Source: CAYJPA01 sp964371945
Lineage (GTDB): Bacteria; Chloroflexota; Chloroflexia; Thermomicrobiales; UBA6265
DNA: 33,626 nt
Reading direction: 5' to 3'
Assembly: GCA_964371945.1 (NCBI GenBank)
Contig: CAYJPA010000066.1
Span: forward strand, 1 to 33,626
Position numbers and translations under genes: made by a program. Below are positions 5,568-13,455 of the stretch, piece by piece. Numbering within the stretch: the first letter of the stretch is position 1; each line of letters starts with the position of its first letter. Below the pieces are notes generated by a model. It made no database searches, had not been told where the DNA came from, and was given only the letters and a program-made list of their open reading frames with translations.

Positions 5568-8563
5568 CCACCGACATTTCTGAAAAAGGGCTGGAAGCGC
5601 TGATCGTTGCGCACCTGACAGGGGAGGTCGGGAGTGATGAGCCGCTCGGCGCGGTCAGCGACTTGCGGGGGCGGTATCGGATCGGGCCGTATGTCGAGGG
5701 AAATCCGAAGGAGTACGACCGGGCGCATGCGGTCGATTGGGCGAAGCTGCTCGAATTCCTGCAAGCGACGCAGCCGAAGGTGGTCGAGCAGTTCGATCTT
5801 GAAAATGAGGGACCGCAACGGCTTGGGCTGCTGGACCGGTTGCAGGGGGAGATCGCCAAGCGGGGCGTGATCTCGGTGCCGCGAACCGGGCTCTCACATG
5901 GGCCGATGCACATCGACGCGATGTACGGCACGCCGACGCCCGAGAATTTCGAGGCGGTGGTTCGGTACCGGCAGAACATCTTCAGCGTCACCCGTCAGCT
6001 CCGGTACAGTCAGGATCAGACCGCGCTGGCGCTCGATCTTGCTCTCTTTGTCAACGGGCTGCCGGTCGCGACCTTCGAGCTCAAAAACAGCCTGACCAAA
6101 CAGACGGTCGATGACGCGGTCCGGCAATACCAATTGGACCGCGATCACAAGGAGCTGCTCTTCCGTCCGGGACGGTGCATGGTCCATTTCGCGGTCGACG
6201 AGAGCGAGGTGCGTTTTTGCACCGAGCTCAAGGGCAAAGAGTCGTACTTTCTGCCGTTCAACAAGGGGTGGAATGACGGCGCCGGCAATCCGCCGAACCC
6301 GGATGGACTGAAAACCGATTACCTCTGGAAGCAGATCCTGACGCCGGACGGTCTGATCGATATCATCGAGAACTACGCCGGGCCGTTCGACATCAAAGAC
6401 CGGAAGGGCAAGACACGGCGGACCTACATCTTTCCGCGCTATCACCAGCTCGATGTCGTGCGGAAGCTGCTGGCGCACGCGGGCGAGCATGGGGCAGGGC
6501 AGCGCTATCTGATCCAGCATTCGGCCGGCAGCGGCAAGAGCAATAGCATCGCCTGGCTTGCGCATCAACTGGCGGAGCTGACGACGGACGGCGAATCGGT
6601 GTTCGATTCGATCGTGGTGGTGACCGACCGCAAGATCCTCGACAGACAGATCAAAGACTCGATCAAAGGCTTTGGGGCGAGCAAGTCGCTCATCGGCTGG
6701 GCGGAGCGGTCGGGTCAGCTCAAGGAGCTCCTGGCGCAGCGCAAGCGGATCATCATCTCCACCGTGCAGAAGTTCCCGTTCGTGCTGGATGAGATCGCGG
6801 GTGAGCACAAGGGCAAGAGCTTCGCGATCATCATCGATGAGGCGCATTCGAGCCAGGGCGGCAAAACCTCGGTCAAGCTGAACCAGGTGCTCGGCGGCGC
6901 GGTTGAGGAAGACGACGAGACGGTCGAGGACGAGATCAACCGCTTGATCGAGTCGCGCAAGATGCTGACAAACGCGAGCTATTTCGCATTTACCGCTACG
7001 CCGAAGAACAAAACGCTGGAGCTGTTCGGCACGCCGGAGCACGCGAATGGTTCAGGCGGGCGACGGCCGTTCCACGGCTATTCGATGAAACAGGCGATCG
7101 ACGAGCGGTTCATCCTCGATGTGCTCGGTCATTACACGCCATATCACAGCTACTACCGGTTGGCGAAGGAGGTCGAGGGCGACCCGGAGTTCGACAACAA
7201 GCGGGCGCAAAAGAAGCTGCGACGCTATGTCGAGTCGCATCCCGATTCGATCGCGAAGAAGGCGCGGATCATCGTCGACCACTTCCACGAATCGGTTTGG
7301 GGTCAGCAGAAGATCAAGGGTCAGGCGCGGGCGATGGTCGTGTGCAGCGGGATCGTGCGCGCGCTGGAGTATTACGACGCGATCAATGTCGTCCTCGCGG
7401 AACGGAAGAGCGGGTTCAAGGCGATCGCCGCTTTTTCGGGTGAGCAAGAGCGGGACGGCCGGATGATGACCGAGGCGATGTTGAACGGCTTTCCGAGCAA
7501 GGATATACCGGACGTTTTCCGCGACGACGATCGGTATCGGTTTCTGGTCTGCGCCGACAAGTTCCAAACCGGGTACGACGAACCGCTGTTGCACACCATG
7601 TATGTGGATAAGCCGTTGTCCGGGATTAAGGCGGTGCAGACACTTTCGCGGCTGAACCGGAGTCATCCGGACAAGCACGACACCTTCGTGCTCGATTTTG
7701 CGAACGACACCGATGTGATCATGTACGCGTTTCAGGATTACTACCGGACCACGGTGCTCAGTTCGACGACCGATCCGAACAAACTGCACGATCTCAAGTC
7801 CGATCTCGACGGCGCGGGCGTGTACATGTGGGACGAGGTCGAAGCGGTGGTTGAGTCCTTCCTCAATGGCGCGTCGCGCGAGTTGATCGATCCGAAGCTG
7901 GATGCCGCGGTCGCGGTTTATTTGAAGGATCTGGATGAGGTGGCACAGGTCGCGTTCAAGAGCAACGCGAAGGCGTTTGTGCGAACCTACAACTTTCTGT
8001 CGGCGGTCCTGCCGTACGGCTATCCCGACTGGGAGAAGCTCTCGATCTACCTCAGTTTTCTGGTTTCCAGGCTGCCCGCGCCGAAGGAAGACGATTTGAG
8101 CATCGGGGTTCTGGAGACGGTCAGTCTCGACAGCTACCGGACGGAGAAGCAAGCGACGATCGCAATCAAGCTCGAGGACGAGGACGCGACGATTGATCCA
8201 CCGCCGATTGGCCCTGGCTACGGGCAAATTGAGATCGAGATTGAGCGGTTGAGCATCATCCTCAAAACCTTTCACGAACGCTACGGGAATATCGATTGGA
8301 AGGATGCCGACAAGATCCGGAAGGTGATCACGGAGGAGCTGCCGGCAACGGTGTCGGCGGATACGGCGTATCAAAATGCGATCAAGCAGGGCGACCGGCA
8401 GAACGCCAAGCTGGAGCTGGATCGTGCGCTAAAGCAGGCGATTGCGGCGCTGGTGTTCGATCATTCGGAGCTTTACAAGCAGTTCATGCAGGATCCGGAT
8501 TTCAAGCGGCAGGTTTCGGACGATATCTTTGCGCTTACCTTCAACCGGCCGCCAGCACCGTAA
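5564..8563 (+). CDS. hsdR: Type I restriction enzyme endonuclease/translocase subunit R
   Basis: HsdR is the motor and nuclease of type I restriction enzymes; it translocates DNA by ATP hydrolysis and cleaves at a distance. The 999-residue product shows the expected order. A PD-(D/E)xK-type nuclease region has FELKNS near residue 171. The Walker A box SAGSGKSN is near 320, the DEAH box IIIDEAHSS near 422, and FTATPK near 475. A C-terminal helicase lobe contains DKFQTGYDEP and QTLSRLNR. Length is typical. ATG 5564 overlaps the preceding stop codon. The final 35-40 codons are duplicated as a remnant at 782-906. With no hsdM in the window, function would require a methylase encoded elsewhere or an unusual M-independent use of R and S. 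Confidence 0.96.
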   Translation: MTTDISEKGLEALIVAHLTGEVGSDEPLGAVSDLRGRYRIGPYVEGNPKEYDRAHAVDWAKLLEFLQATQPKVVEQFDLENEGPQRLGLLDRLQGEIAKRGVISVPRTGLSHGPMHIDAMYGTPTPENFEAVVRYRQNIFSVTRQLRYSQDQTALALDLALFVNGLPVATFELKNSLTKQTVDDAVRQYQLDRDHKELLFRPGRCMVHFAVDESEVRFCTELKGKESYFLPFNKGWNDGAGNPPNPDGLKTDYLWKQILTPDGLIDIIENYAGPFDIKDRKGKTRRTYIFPRYHQLDVVRKLLAHAGEHGAGQRYLIQHSAGSGKSNSIAWLAHQLAELTTDGESVFDSIVVVTDRKILDRQIKDSIKGFGASKSLIGWAERSGQLKELLAQRKRIIISTVQKFPFVLDEIAGEHKGKSFAIIIDEAHSSQGGKTSVKLNQVLGGAVEEDDETVEDEINRLIESRKMLTNASYFAFTATPKNKTLELFGTPEHANGSGGRRPFHGYSMKQAIDERFILDVLGHYTPYHSYYRLAKEVEGDPEFDNKRAQKKLRRYVESHPDSIAKKARIIVDHFHESVWGQQKIKGQARAMVVCSGIVRALEYYDAINVVLAERKSGFKAIAAFSGEQERDGRMMTEAMLNGFPSKDIPDVFRDDDRYRFLVCADKFQTGYDEPLLHTMYVDKPLSGIKAVQTLSRLNRSHPDKHDTFVLDFANDTDVIMYAFQDYYRTTVLSSTTDPNKLHDLKSDLDGAGVYMWDEVEAVVESFLNGASRELIDPKLDAAVAVYLKDLDEVAQVAFKSNAKAFVRTYNFLSAVLPYGYPDWEKLSIYLSFLVSRLPAPKEDDLSIGVLETVSLDSYRTEKQATIAIKLEDEDATIDPPPIGPGYGQIEIEIERLSIILKTFHERYGNIDWKDADKIRKVITEELPATVSADTAYQNAIKQGDRQNAKLELDRALKQAIAALVFDHSELYKQFMQDPDFKRQVSDDIFALTFNRPPAP

Positions 8564-8593
8564 TGCGTTCTCGTAAAGCAATCAATAGAGCAG

Positions 8594-8626
8594 GCGAGGT
8601 TCGATGTGCGGTTCGTTCCTTACTGT
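8594..8626 (+). repeat. 33-bp direct repeat, right copy
   Basis: This copy differs from 1011-1043 at one position. It begins 31 bp after the hsdR stop codon and runs into the phased 40-bp repeats that precede fic. The same order on both sides of the rhuM-hsdS-hsdR block makes the whole composite a direct repeat able to support loop-out or duplication by homologous recombination. Confidence 0.85.
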
Positions 8627-8630
8627 GAGC

Positions 8631-8734
8631 TGACGATCGTATGGAGTGGAATTGGGTCCTTATTATAGGTTGGCGATCATATGGAGAGTATTCTGGTCTA
8701 TATTATAGGCTGGCGATCATATGGAGAGGGTCTT
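8631..8734 (+). promoter_or_regulatory. Three phased 40-bp repeats immediately upstream of fic
   Basis: The core TGRCGATCRTATGGAG starts at 8631, 8671 and 8711, exactly 40 bp apart. The inter-core segments carry TTATTATAGG and TATATTATAGG, which resemble -10 promoter elements. The last core ends just before the fic ribosome binding site (GGAGA at 8745), so a bound protein could block transcription or translation start. The left-hand version before rhuM1 has two units. Conservation of both sequence and phase at two separate genes argues for a shared regulator of the island. Confidence 0.55.
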
Positions 8735-8756
8735 CGGACTGGCCGGAGAATCACAG

Positions 8757-9920
8757 ATGTCACACGATCTTGACTCAGCCCGACATCCGAACCGGGCGGG
8801 GCAGTATGTCACTCAGGTACGCGGCTACCGTGCATTCGTACCGGCGCCATTGCCGCCCGATCCTCCAGTTGCACTCGGCGGAGTATTGCAGGGATTGCTC
8901 TCAGACGCGGATCGCGCGTTGGGACGGCTTGACGGATCAATACAGACATTACCGCATCCCGATCTCTTCGTGATGATGTATGTGCGGAAGGAAGCGGTCC
9001 TGTCAAGTCAGATCGAAGGCACACAGAGCTCGTTGCAGGATCTGCTTGCGGCTGAGGCCCAGGTGTTGAGCCCGGATCGCCCCAAGGACGTCGAGGAGGT
9101 GGTGAACTACGTGCGCGCGATGAACCATGGGCTGGCGCGACTGGATGCACTGCCCGTTTCCGTGCGATTGATCCGGGAGATTCATGGGGTGCTGCTTGAG
9201 GGCGTCCGAGGATCGCATCTCACTCCGGGGGTGATTCGGACGAGTCAGAATTGGATCGGTCCGAGTGGATGCTCGCTTTCCGAGGCGACATTCGTTCCGC
9301 CTCCGCCGGCTGAGGTTCTGGATGCCCTTCATCAACTCGAACGATTTCTGCATCAAGAAGATGATATGCCGCTGCTAATCAAGGTTGGATTGGCGCACGC
9401 CCAGTTTGAAACGATTCACCCGTTTCTCGACGGCAATGGGCGTGTCGGTCGATTGCTGATCAGTTTTTTGCTCAGCGAAAAGGGGGCGCTTCACAAGCCG
9501 GTGCTTTATCTCTCGCACTATTTTAGGCGCAACCGACAGCGTTACTATGAACACCTCCAGGCTGTGCGCGATAACGGTGATTGGGAAGCCTGGCTCGCAT
9601 TCTTTCTGCGCGGGGTTGCCGAAGTGAGCGCTGAAGCAGCTACAATCGCACGACTTATTCTTACGCTCCGGGAAAACGACCGCCGCACGATCACCGAGCT
9701 CTTTGGACGGGGAGCCGGCAATGGGCAACGCGTTCTCGAGCACCTCTTCATACAACCAATCGTCTCGGTTGAAGACATCCGCTCGCTGACCGGAGTGACC
9801 TACTCCGCCGCAAATCAATTAGTCGATCGACTGGTCGAACACGGCATTGTCAGCGAGTTCACCGGTCAACGGCGTAATCGGCGCTTTCGGTACGATGCAT
9901 ACATTCGTCTCTTCGCCTAG
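8757..9920 (+). CDS. Fic domain protein (probable AMP transferase, N-terminal inhibitory helix type)
   Basis: The protein contains the canonical Fic motif HPFLDGNGRVGR at about residues 220-231. Fic enzymes usually transfer AMP from ATP to a target protein hydroxyl. An N-terminal SxxxEG segment (SSQIEGT) matches the inhibitory helix found in class II Fic proteins, so the enzyme is probably autoinhibited. The C-terminus has a winged-helix-like segment (SVEDIRSLTGVTYSAANQLV) that may bind DNA and autoregulate. ATG 8757 is preferred because GGAGA lies 7 nt upstream; an in-frame ATG at 8721 falls inside the 40-bp repeat and would add 12 residues. It follows hsdR by 193 bp, with its own repeat-rich regulatory region. 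The target is unknown; both stress-toxin and defence roles are plausible. Confidence 0.93.
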   Translation: MSHDLDSARHPNRAGQYVTQVRGYRAFVPAPLPPDPPVALGGVLQGLLSDADRALGRLDGSIQTLPHPDLFVMMYVRKEAVLSSQIEGTQSSLQDLLAAEAQVLSPDRPKDVEEVVNYVRAMNHGLARLDALPVSVRLIREIHGVLLEGVRGSHLTPGVIRTSQNWIGPSGCSLSEATFVPPPPAEVLDALHQLERFLHQEDDMPLLIKVGLAHAQFETIHPFLDGNGRVGRLLISFLLSEKGALHKPVLYLSHYFRRNRQRYYEHLQAVRDNGDWEAWLAFFLRGVAEVSAEAATIARLILTLRENDRRTITELFGRGAGNGQRVLEHLFIQPIVSVEDIRSLTGVTYSAANQLVDRLVEHGIVSEFTGQRRNRRFRYDAYIRLFA

Positions 9921-10047
9921 GACTAACCTGCGACACCCCAAGTCAACGACAAGCAGCATCGAAACGATGCAAGATCAGGGTCAGGGAAGCGGAGTCGTGC
10001 GTTCTTCGTGTTGTCGTATGCAACGACGGCCGAGCGAAGATCTGTTC

Positions 10048-10194
10048 TTAGCGTGAAGCGAATTTGACTGGCAGGAACGCGATTGTGCCGGCGATCAGGA
10101 CGATGACGGCGGCCACGATGTGCTGCCATGAGTTGGCGAACGGGCCGAATCTGCGCGGAAGCTCGCTACGGCGCGCCGACTCCGCACCACGGCG
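10048..10194 (-). pseudogene. C-terminal remnant of a membrane protein
   Basis: Read on the minus strand, an open frame ends with TAA at 10048-10050 and encodes a hydrophobic helix (HIVAAVIVLIAGTIAFLPV) followed by a short basic tail KFASR. It is open for less than 50 codons and has no start or ribosome binding site; the frame closes at about 10197, shortly before the scaffold gap. It looks like the C-terminal membrane segment of a gene whose remainder was lost or disrupted. The family cannot be identified, and a chance open frame is possible. Confidence 0.3.
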
Positions 10195-10221
10195 TCAGGC
10201 AACCGTGTCCAGCAACATCTC

Positions 10222-10239
10222 GTCGATCCGCGGATCGAC
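10222..10239. repeat. 18-bp perfect palindrome at the edge of the repeat array
   Basis: GTCGATCCGCGGATCGAC reads the same on both strands. It is preceded by CATCTC. The same unit, with C and G replacing T and A at one symmetric position pair, occurs at 24189-24206, again directly before a TACGGAGC-loop hairpin. The paired substitution keeps the palindrome intact. Confidence 0.75.
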
Positions 10240-10339
10240 NNNNNNNNNNNNNNNNNNNNNNNNNNNNNNNNNNNNNNNNNNNNNNNNNNNNNNNNNNNNN
10301 NNNNNNNNNNNNNNNNNNNNNNNNNNNNNNNNNNNNNNN
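10240..10339. other. Assembly gap (100 N)
   Basis: Exactly 100 N separate the palindrome from the visible part of the tandem array. A fixed run of this length is the usual scaffold-gap placeholder, so the true size is unknown. The gap most likely exists because the adjacent 35-bp repeats could not be assembled, so copy number of the array is underestimated here. Confidence 0.95.
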
Positions 10340-10549
10340 CCGCTGGTACGGAGCCCAGCAGCTACGAGATCGACCCGCTGGTACGGAGCCCAGCAGCTAC
10401 GAGATCGACCCGCTGGTACGGAGCCCAGCGGCTACGAGGGCGACCCGCTGGTACGGAGCCCAGCGGCTACGAGGTCGACCCGCAGGTACGGAGACCAGCG
10501 GCTACGAGATCGACCCGTTGGTACGGAGCCCAACGGCCACGAACGGTTG
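10340..10549 (-). repeat. Tandem array of six 35-bp hairpin repeats (REP-like)
   Basis: Six imperfect 35-bp units start at 10340, 10375, 10410, 10445, 10480 and 10515. Each has a 7-nt arm, the loop TACGGAGC, a 7-nt complementary arm and a 13-nt spacer CTACGAGRTCGAC. Units 3 and 4 have perfect arms CCGCTGG/CCAGCGG. Unit 6 has CCGTTGG/CCAACGG, a compensated double change. Units 1, 2 and 5 carry mismatches. On the minus strand every hairpin is headed by GTAG, the tetranucleotide typical of bacterial REP elements acted on by RAYT-type transposases. The array continues into the scaffold gap. No RAYT gene is in the window. The units do not look like CRISPR repeats because there are no unique spacers. 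Confidence 0.88.
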
Positions 10550-10660
10550 TAATGTGCGTCTTCGAACGATGAATGTGCTTTGTCTGATGGCCTCGCCGGA
10601 GTTCGCCGAACACCCCTTCGGTGACGCGGTTATCGCTCTACCTATTCATTCGAGAGTGGG

Positions 10661-10697
10661 CCCGATCAAAGCGCGAAACGTCCGCGCTTTGATCGGG
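10661..10697. terminator. Strong hairpin downstream of the propeller gene
   Basis: CCCGATCAAAGCGCG (10661-10675) pairs perfectly over 15 bp with 10683-10697 around a 7-nt loop. It lies 24 bp beyond the stop codon of the minus-strand gene ending at 10722. No U-tract follows on the minus strand, so it may stabilise the mRNA end or terminate weakly. Confidence 0.6.
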
Positions 10698-10721
10698 CGT
10701 TGTCGGCGCGATTACTGCCCG

Positions 10722-12200
10722 CTAATCGTTGGTTTCCACGAACTCCTTACGGATGTAGCCGATGGTACCGGTGGCTGGGTCGGTGACGGGGATCCAGAGG
10801 AAGCCGTCGGCTTCCTTGGCCGGGCCGACCACGGTGAGCTCCGTGCCGATGGTCATGGTCGCGACGGTCTGTGCGCCGGTGCCGGGCGCGGATCGCAATG
10901 GAACGTCGTTGTCGTTTACCGTGACGGTCGCGCCGGTGACGATATCGCCGGCAGAAGAGACCGGAGTCGGAGTCGCGGGGCTGTCATCTGGTTGAGGAGT
11001 GGCGGCGAATTCGGTCACGCCGCTCACGGTGAGGAGCGTTCCAGCAGACGGCGACGGTCCATGCAACAGCACAGTGCCGTCGTTGGCCCAGGAGATCGAT
11101 GCAGTGAGGCTAATCGGGCTGGCCGCCTCCAGTCCATCTGGGACGAGCGAAAATTCTTCTCCACCGCCAACGGATCGGATAAAGACCTGATGATCCGGGA
11201 TCGTCAAACGGGAGACATAGAGCACGAATTGTCCGTCCGGCGAGGGCACGGCGGGCATGGCCGTGATGTAATCCGGAGCATCCTCTATTTGCGGGGTCAC
11301 CGGCTCGAGATCCCCGGATGGAACATCCAATAGCGCGTAGACGTAATCGATGTCCGCGCTGTATGAACCGGCCAACATCGGGTAGTAGACCAATATCGTG
11401 TCCGCTGACGGGGAGATTCCGCCAATTACCGGTGTTCCTCGTTTCCCACCGATGCCAATCAGCTTCCCGGCTCCCAGGCCGCCGGCGTTGACACTCCAGA
11501 TCCCGTTGGCCGGATCGCCGGAATCCGGTGGATTGACCGAGTAGATGAGCTTGGAGGCGTCCGCGGTCCAACGCATGCCGAAGTAGACGACGCCGGGCGT
11601 ATCGAGGGTGACGATCGTGAGTAGCGCAGGCTCGCCGCCGCCAACGGGCACGGTATTGATTGTGTTGCCGTGCCATTTACCGTCGCGCCAGATTGAACGT
11701 GAGAAGGTAATTCCTGAGCCGTCCGGCATCCAGGTAGGAGAGACGTCGATGAAGAGCTCGTGATAATCGACTTCCTTGTCACCAAAAACAAGGCGGGCGC
11801 TAACGCCGTCGTCGGTCAGATTGGTGAGGTCGCCGGTTGTGGCGTCCATCAGCCAGAGGTCACCATCAATAAAGCGAACAAATGCCTGCTCGGCGAGCAC
11901 GAGCCTGGTGCTGTCCGGCGACCAGACCACGTCCTCAAGGCGCAGACCGGCTTCCAGTGGCGCGAGATCCGCGCACACGCGTTCGGCCAGCGTTTCGACT
12001 TCGTAGATGCAGAGTTTGTTCAGCCCGGGGTCGCTCGCCGCGAGCGATTTTCCATCCGGGGAGATGGCGATCAACCGGGTGTCGGGAATTTCGATCGATC
12101 GTTGAGCAGCCAATTGTGGTGGATCGCCGGCGTGTGCGCCGGGTGCCGCAGTGATCAAAGCCATGAGCACAAAGACCGCGACCACCAAACATCGAAACAT
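10722..12200 (-). CDS. Secreted beta-propeller protein with C-terminal SH3b domain, copy 1
   Basis: The protein starts with a signal peptide (FRCLVVAVFVLMALITA, cleavage probably after GAHA). Several WD40/PD40-like blades follow, with motifs such as AISPDGKSLA, VWSPDSTRLVLAE and SPDGQFVLYVS. A bacterial SH3 domain closes the chain (VPLRSAPGTGAQTV to IGYIRKEFV, about the last 70 residues). Such proteins are exported and bind cell-wall or extracellular ligands; the true ligand is unknown. I prefer ATG 12200 because GGAG sits 9 nt upstream; an ATG at 12209 directly abuts that GGAG. It is paralogous to the protein at 14773-16263 along its full length. A HAD gene remnant lies upstream of it, mirroring the HAD gene next to the paralogue. 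Confidence 0.8.
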   Translation of the reverse strand: MFRCLVVAVFVLMALITAAPGAHAGDPPQLAAQRSIEIPDTRLIAISPDGKSLAASDPGLNKLCIYEVETLAERVCADLAPLEAGLRLEDVVWSPDSTRLVLAEQAFVRFIDGDLWLMDATTGDLTNLTDDGVSARLVFGDKEVDYHELFIDVSPTWMPDGSGITFSRSIWRDGKWHGNTINTVPVGGGEPALLTIVTLDTPGVVYFGMRWTADASKLIYSVNPPDSGDPANGIWSVNAGGLGAGKLIGIGGKRGTPVIGGISPSADTILVYYPMLAGSYSADIDYVYALLDVPSGDLEPVTPQIEDAPDYITAMPAVPSPDGQFVLYVSRLTIPDHQVFIRSVGGGEEFSLVPDGLEAASPISLTASISWANDGTVLLHGPSPSAGTLLTVSGVTEFAATPQPDDSPATPTPVSSAGDIVTGATVTVNDNDVPLRSAPGTGAQTVATMTIGTELTVVGPAKEADGFLWIPVTDPATGTIGYIRKEFVETND

Positions 12201-12407
12201 CGGATTCATCTCCTACACTGAAAGTCGATCAACATATACAGCCCAGCGCTCTCTATCGAGATAGGCAATCTGACTATACCCGCGGATTTCGTGGACGGCA
12301 TCCGTACTTGGAGGTATTTCGTGGAGTACGTCGTCGCGGCGCCGATGGAATCGGATGGTTGTGCTGACCGTGGTTGGGGTGCGGTCCGGGCTTTCAGGTT
12401 GGACTGA

Positions 12408-12545
12408 TCAGCTGGAGAGTCGCCGTGATAGGCAGATGAAGTCCGACGCGATGATGTTGTAGTCGTTCTCCGGGTGGAGATCGGTGGTTTGATCGGGGCC
12501 GTGCTCGTGCGGTCGAGGGACGGAGGCGGTCGACATGCCGTATTC
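12408..12545 (-). pseudogene. 3'-end remnant of a 2-haloacid-dehalogenase-type gene
   Basis: On the minus strand this encodes the end of a HAD protein: GMSTASVPRPHEHGPDQTTD, then LHPENDYNIIASDF, ending at a TGA complementary to 12408-12410. It is nearly identical to the end of the intact HAD gene at 14057-14776. Bases 12435-12540 match 14084-14189 at a constant offset of 1649 with only a few differences. The last residues differ, and sequence beyond 12541 is unrelated. The fragment has no start. It is a direct repeat that, with the intact gene's 3' end, brackets the toxin-antitoxin pair. Confidence 0.85.
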
Positions 12546-12728
12546 GACGACTCACTGACTCACAAAGAGCTCTTTCGGTTGCGCACCCAGATTCGATTGC
12601 CGTTGTGCATCGGTTTCGATGGATGCGGACAAACTTGAGGAATTTGTCGCATACTTACAGGTGATTTGGATACGATTTTTCTGATAAACCAAAATTGAAT
12701 GATGATGGTATGTGTTAAGACTTTTACT

Positions 12729-12742
12729 TACCAGTACTGGTA
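12729..12742. promoter_or_regulatory. Palindromic operator candidate of the toxin-antitoxin pair
   Basis: TACCAGTACTGGTA is a perfect 14-bp palindrome located 50 bp upstream of the GTG start of the MerR/DUF433 gene. AT-rich DNA with a possible -35 (TTGAAT at 12695) lies just upstream. Antitoxins normally repress their own promoter by binding such a site, so this is the best operator candidate. Confidence 0.55.
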
Positions 12743-12792
12743 GACTGGGATTCTCCGGGGGTCGTACTCAATGCATTCGAAGGAGGCAAGAA

Positions 12793-13446
12793 GTGACTCG
12801 CACGATGGCCTTCACACTTGATGAAGCTTCGCGACTTACAGGTTTGTCGGAGAGCCAAATTCGACGTTGGGACGTCGACGGTTTCTTTCAACCCGCATTT
12901 GCGGACCCCAATCGGAACCGACCATTCAGTCGGATTTTCTCTTTCCTCGATCTCGTGGCTCTGAGGACGATTGCGCGAATCAATGAACGGGGTGTGCCTA
13001 TTGCTCGCATCAAGAGAGTCGGGGAGTTCCTCAAAACTCTGCCTGAGGCCTCGTGGGCCAGTACTCGTTTTTATGTGGCCGGCAAGGATGTATTCCTTAG
13101 CCATGATGAAGCGTTGATCGCAGTCAATCCTCTCGGGCAGCAGGCGATGAAGGCGATAGTAAGCGTCGACCTGCAGCCGATCGTCGTGGATACACGAGAA
13201 CGTGTGCAAAAGCTTACTGAGCGGACGTCAGATCAGTTTGGGCGGGTGGTAAGAGATCGATTCATCATGGGCGGACAACCTGTGATCGATGGGACAAGAA
13301 TTCCAACCGCGACAATCGTTGAATTCGTTCAGATGGGCTATGACACGGATCGCATCTTGCGGAATTTTCCTCGGCTGGTCCCAGCGGACATTGCAGCCGC
13401 CCTCAACGAAGAAGCGAGCGCTTCTTCACCTAAGCAATCAGCGTAA
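12793..13446 (+). CDS. MerR-type HTH protein with C-terminal DUF433 domain (antitoxin-like)
   Basis: The N-terminal part has a MerR-like winged helix (DEASRLTGLSESQIRRWDVD, then a basic stretch). The C-terminal part carries the DUF433 signature (PVIDGTRIPTATIVEFVQMG, then IAAALNEE), which is found in VapB45-like antitoxins. GTG 12793 is supported by AAGGAGG at 12780-12786; an in-frame ATG at 12805 would drop four residues. The next gene starts 10 bp downstream in the same direction, as in a two-gene toxin-antitoxin operon. Most likely it binds its partner through DUF433 and the promoter palindrome through the HTH. The gene and its partner lie between two copies of the HAD 3' end, which suggests acquisition as a unit. 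Confidence 0.8.
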   Translation: MTRTMAFTLDEASRLTGLSESQIRRWDVDGFFQPAFADPNRNRPFSRIFSFLDLVALRTIARINERGVPIARIKRVGEFLKTLPEASWASTRFYVAGKDVFLSHDEALIAVNPLGQQAMKAIVSVDLQPIVVDTRERVQKLTERTSDQFGRVVRDRFIMGGQPVIDGTRIPTATIVEFVQMGYDTDRILRNFPRLVPADIAAALNEEASASSPKQSA

Positions 13447-13455
13447 CAATAACTC

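Noticed and set aside
5894..8374. Long open frames antisense to hsdR
   Set aside because: They mirror the codon structure of a clear hsdR gene, lack motifs and start signals, and are typical of GC-rich antisense frames.
8721..8757. Upstream ATG 8721 as the fic start
   Set aside because: It lies inside the third 40-bp repeat without a ribosome binding site, while ATG 8757 has GGAGA at the right distance.
10340..10549. Possible CRISPR array
   Set aside because: The 35-bp units are contiguous with no unique spacers, and each unit is itself a hairpin plus a constant spacer; no cas genes are nearby.
10661..10697. Classical rho-independent terminator
   Set aside because: The stem is strong but no U-tract follows on the minus strand, so it is kept only as a probable mRNA-end hairpin.
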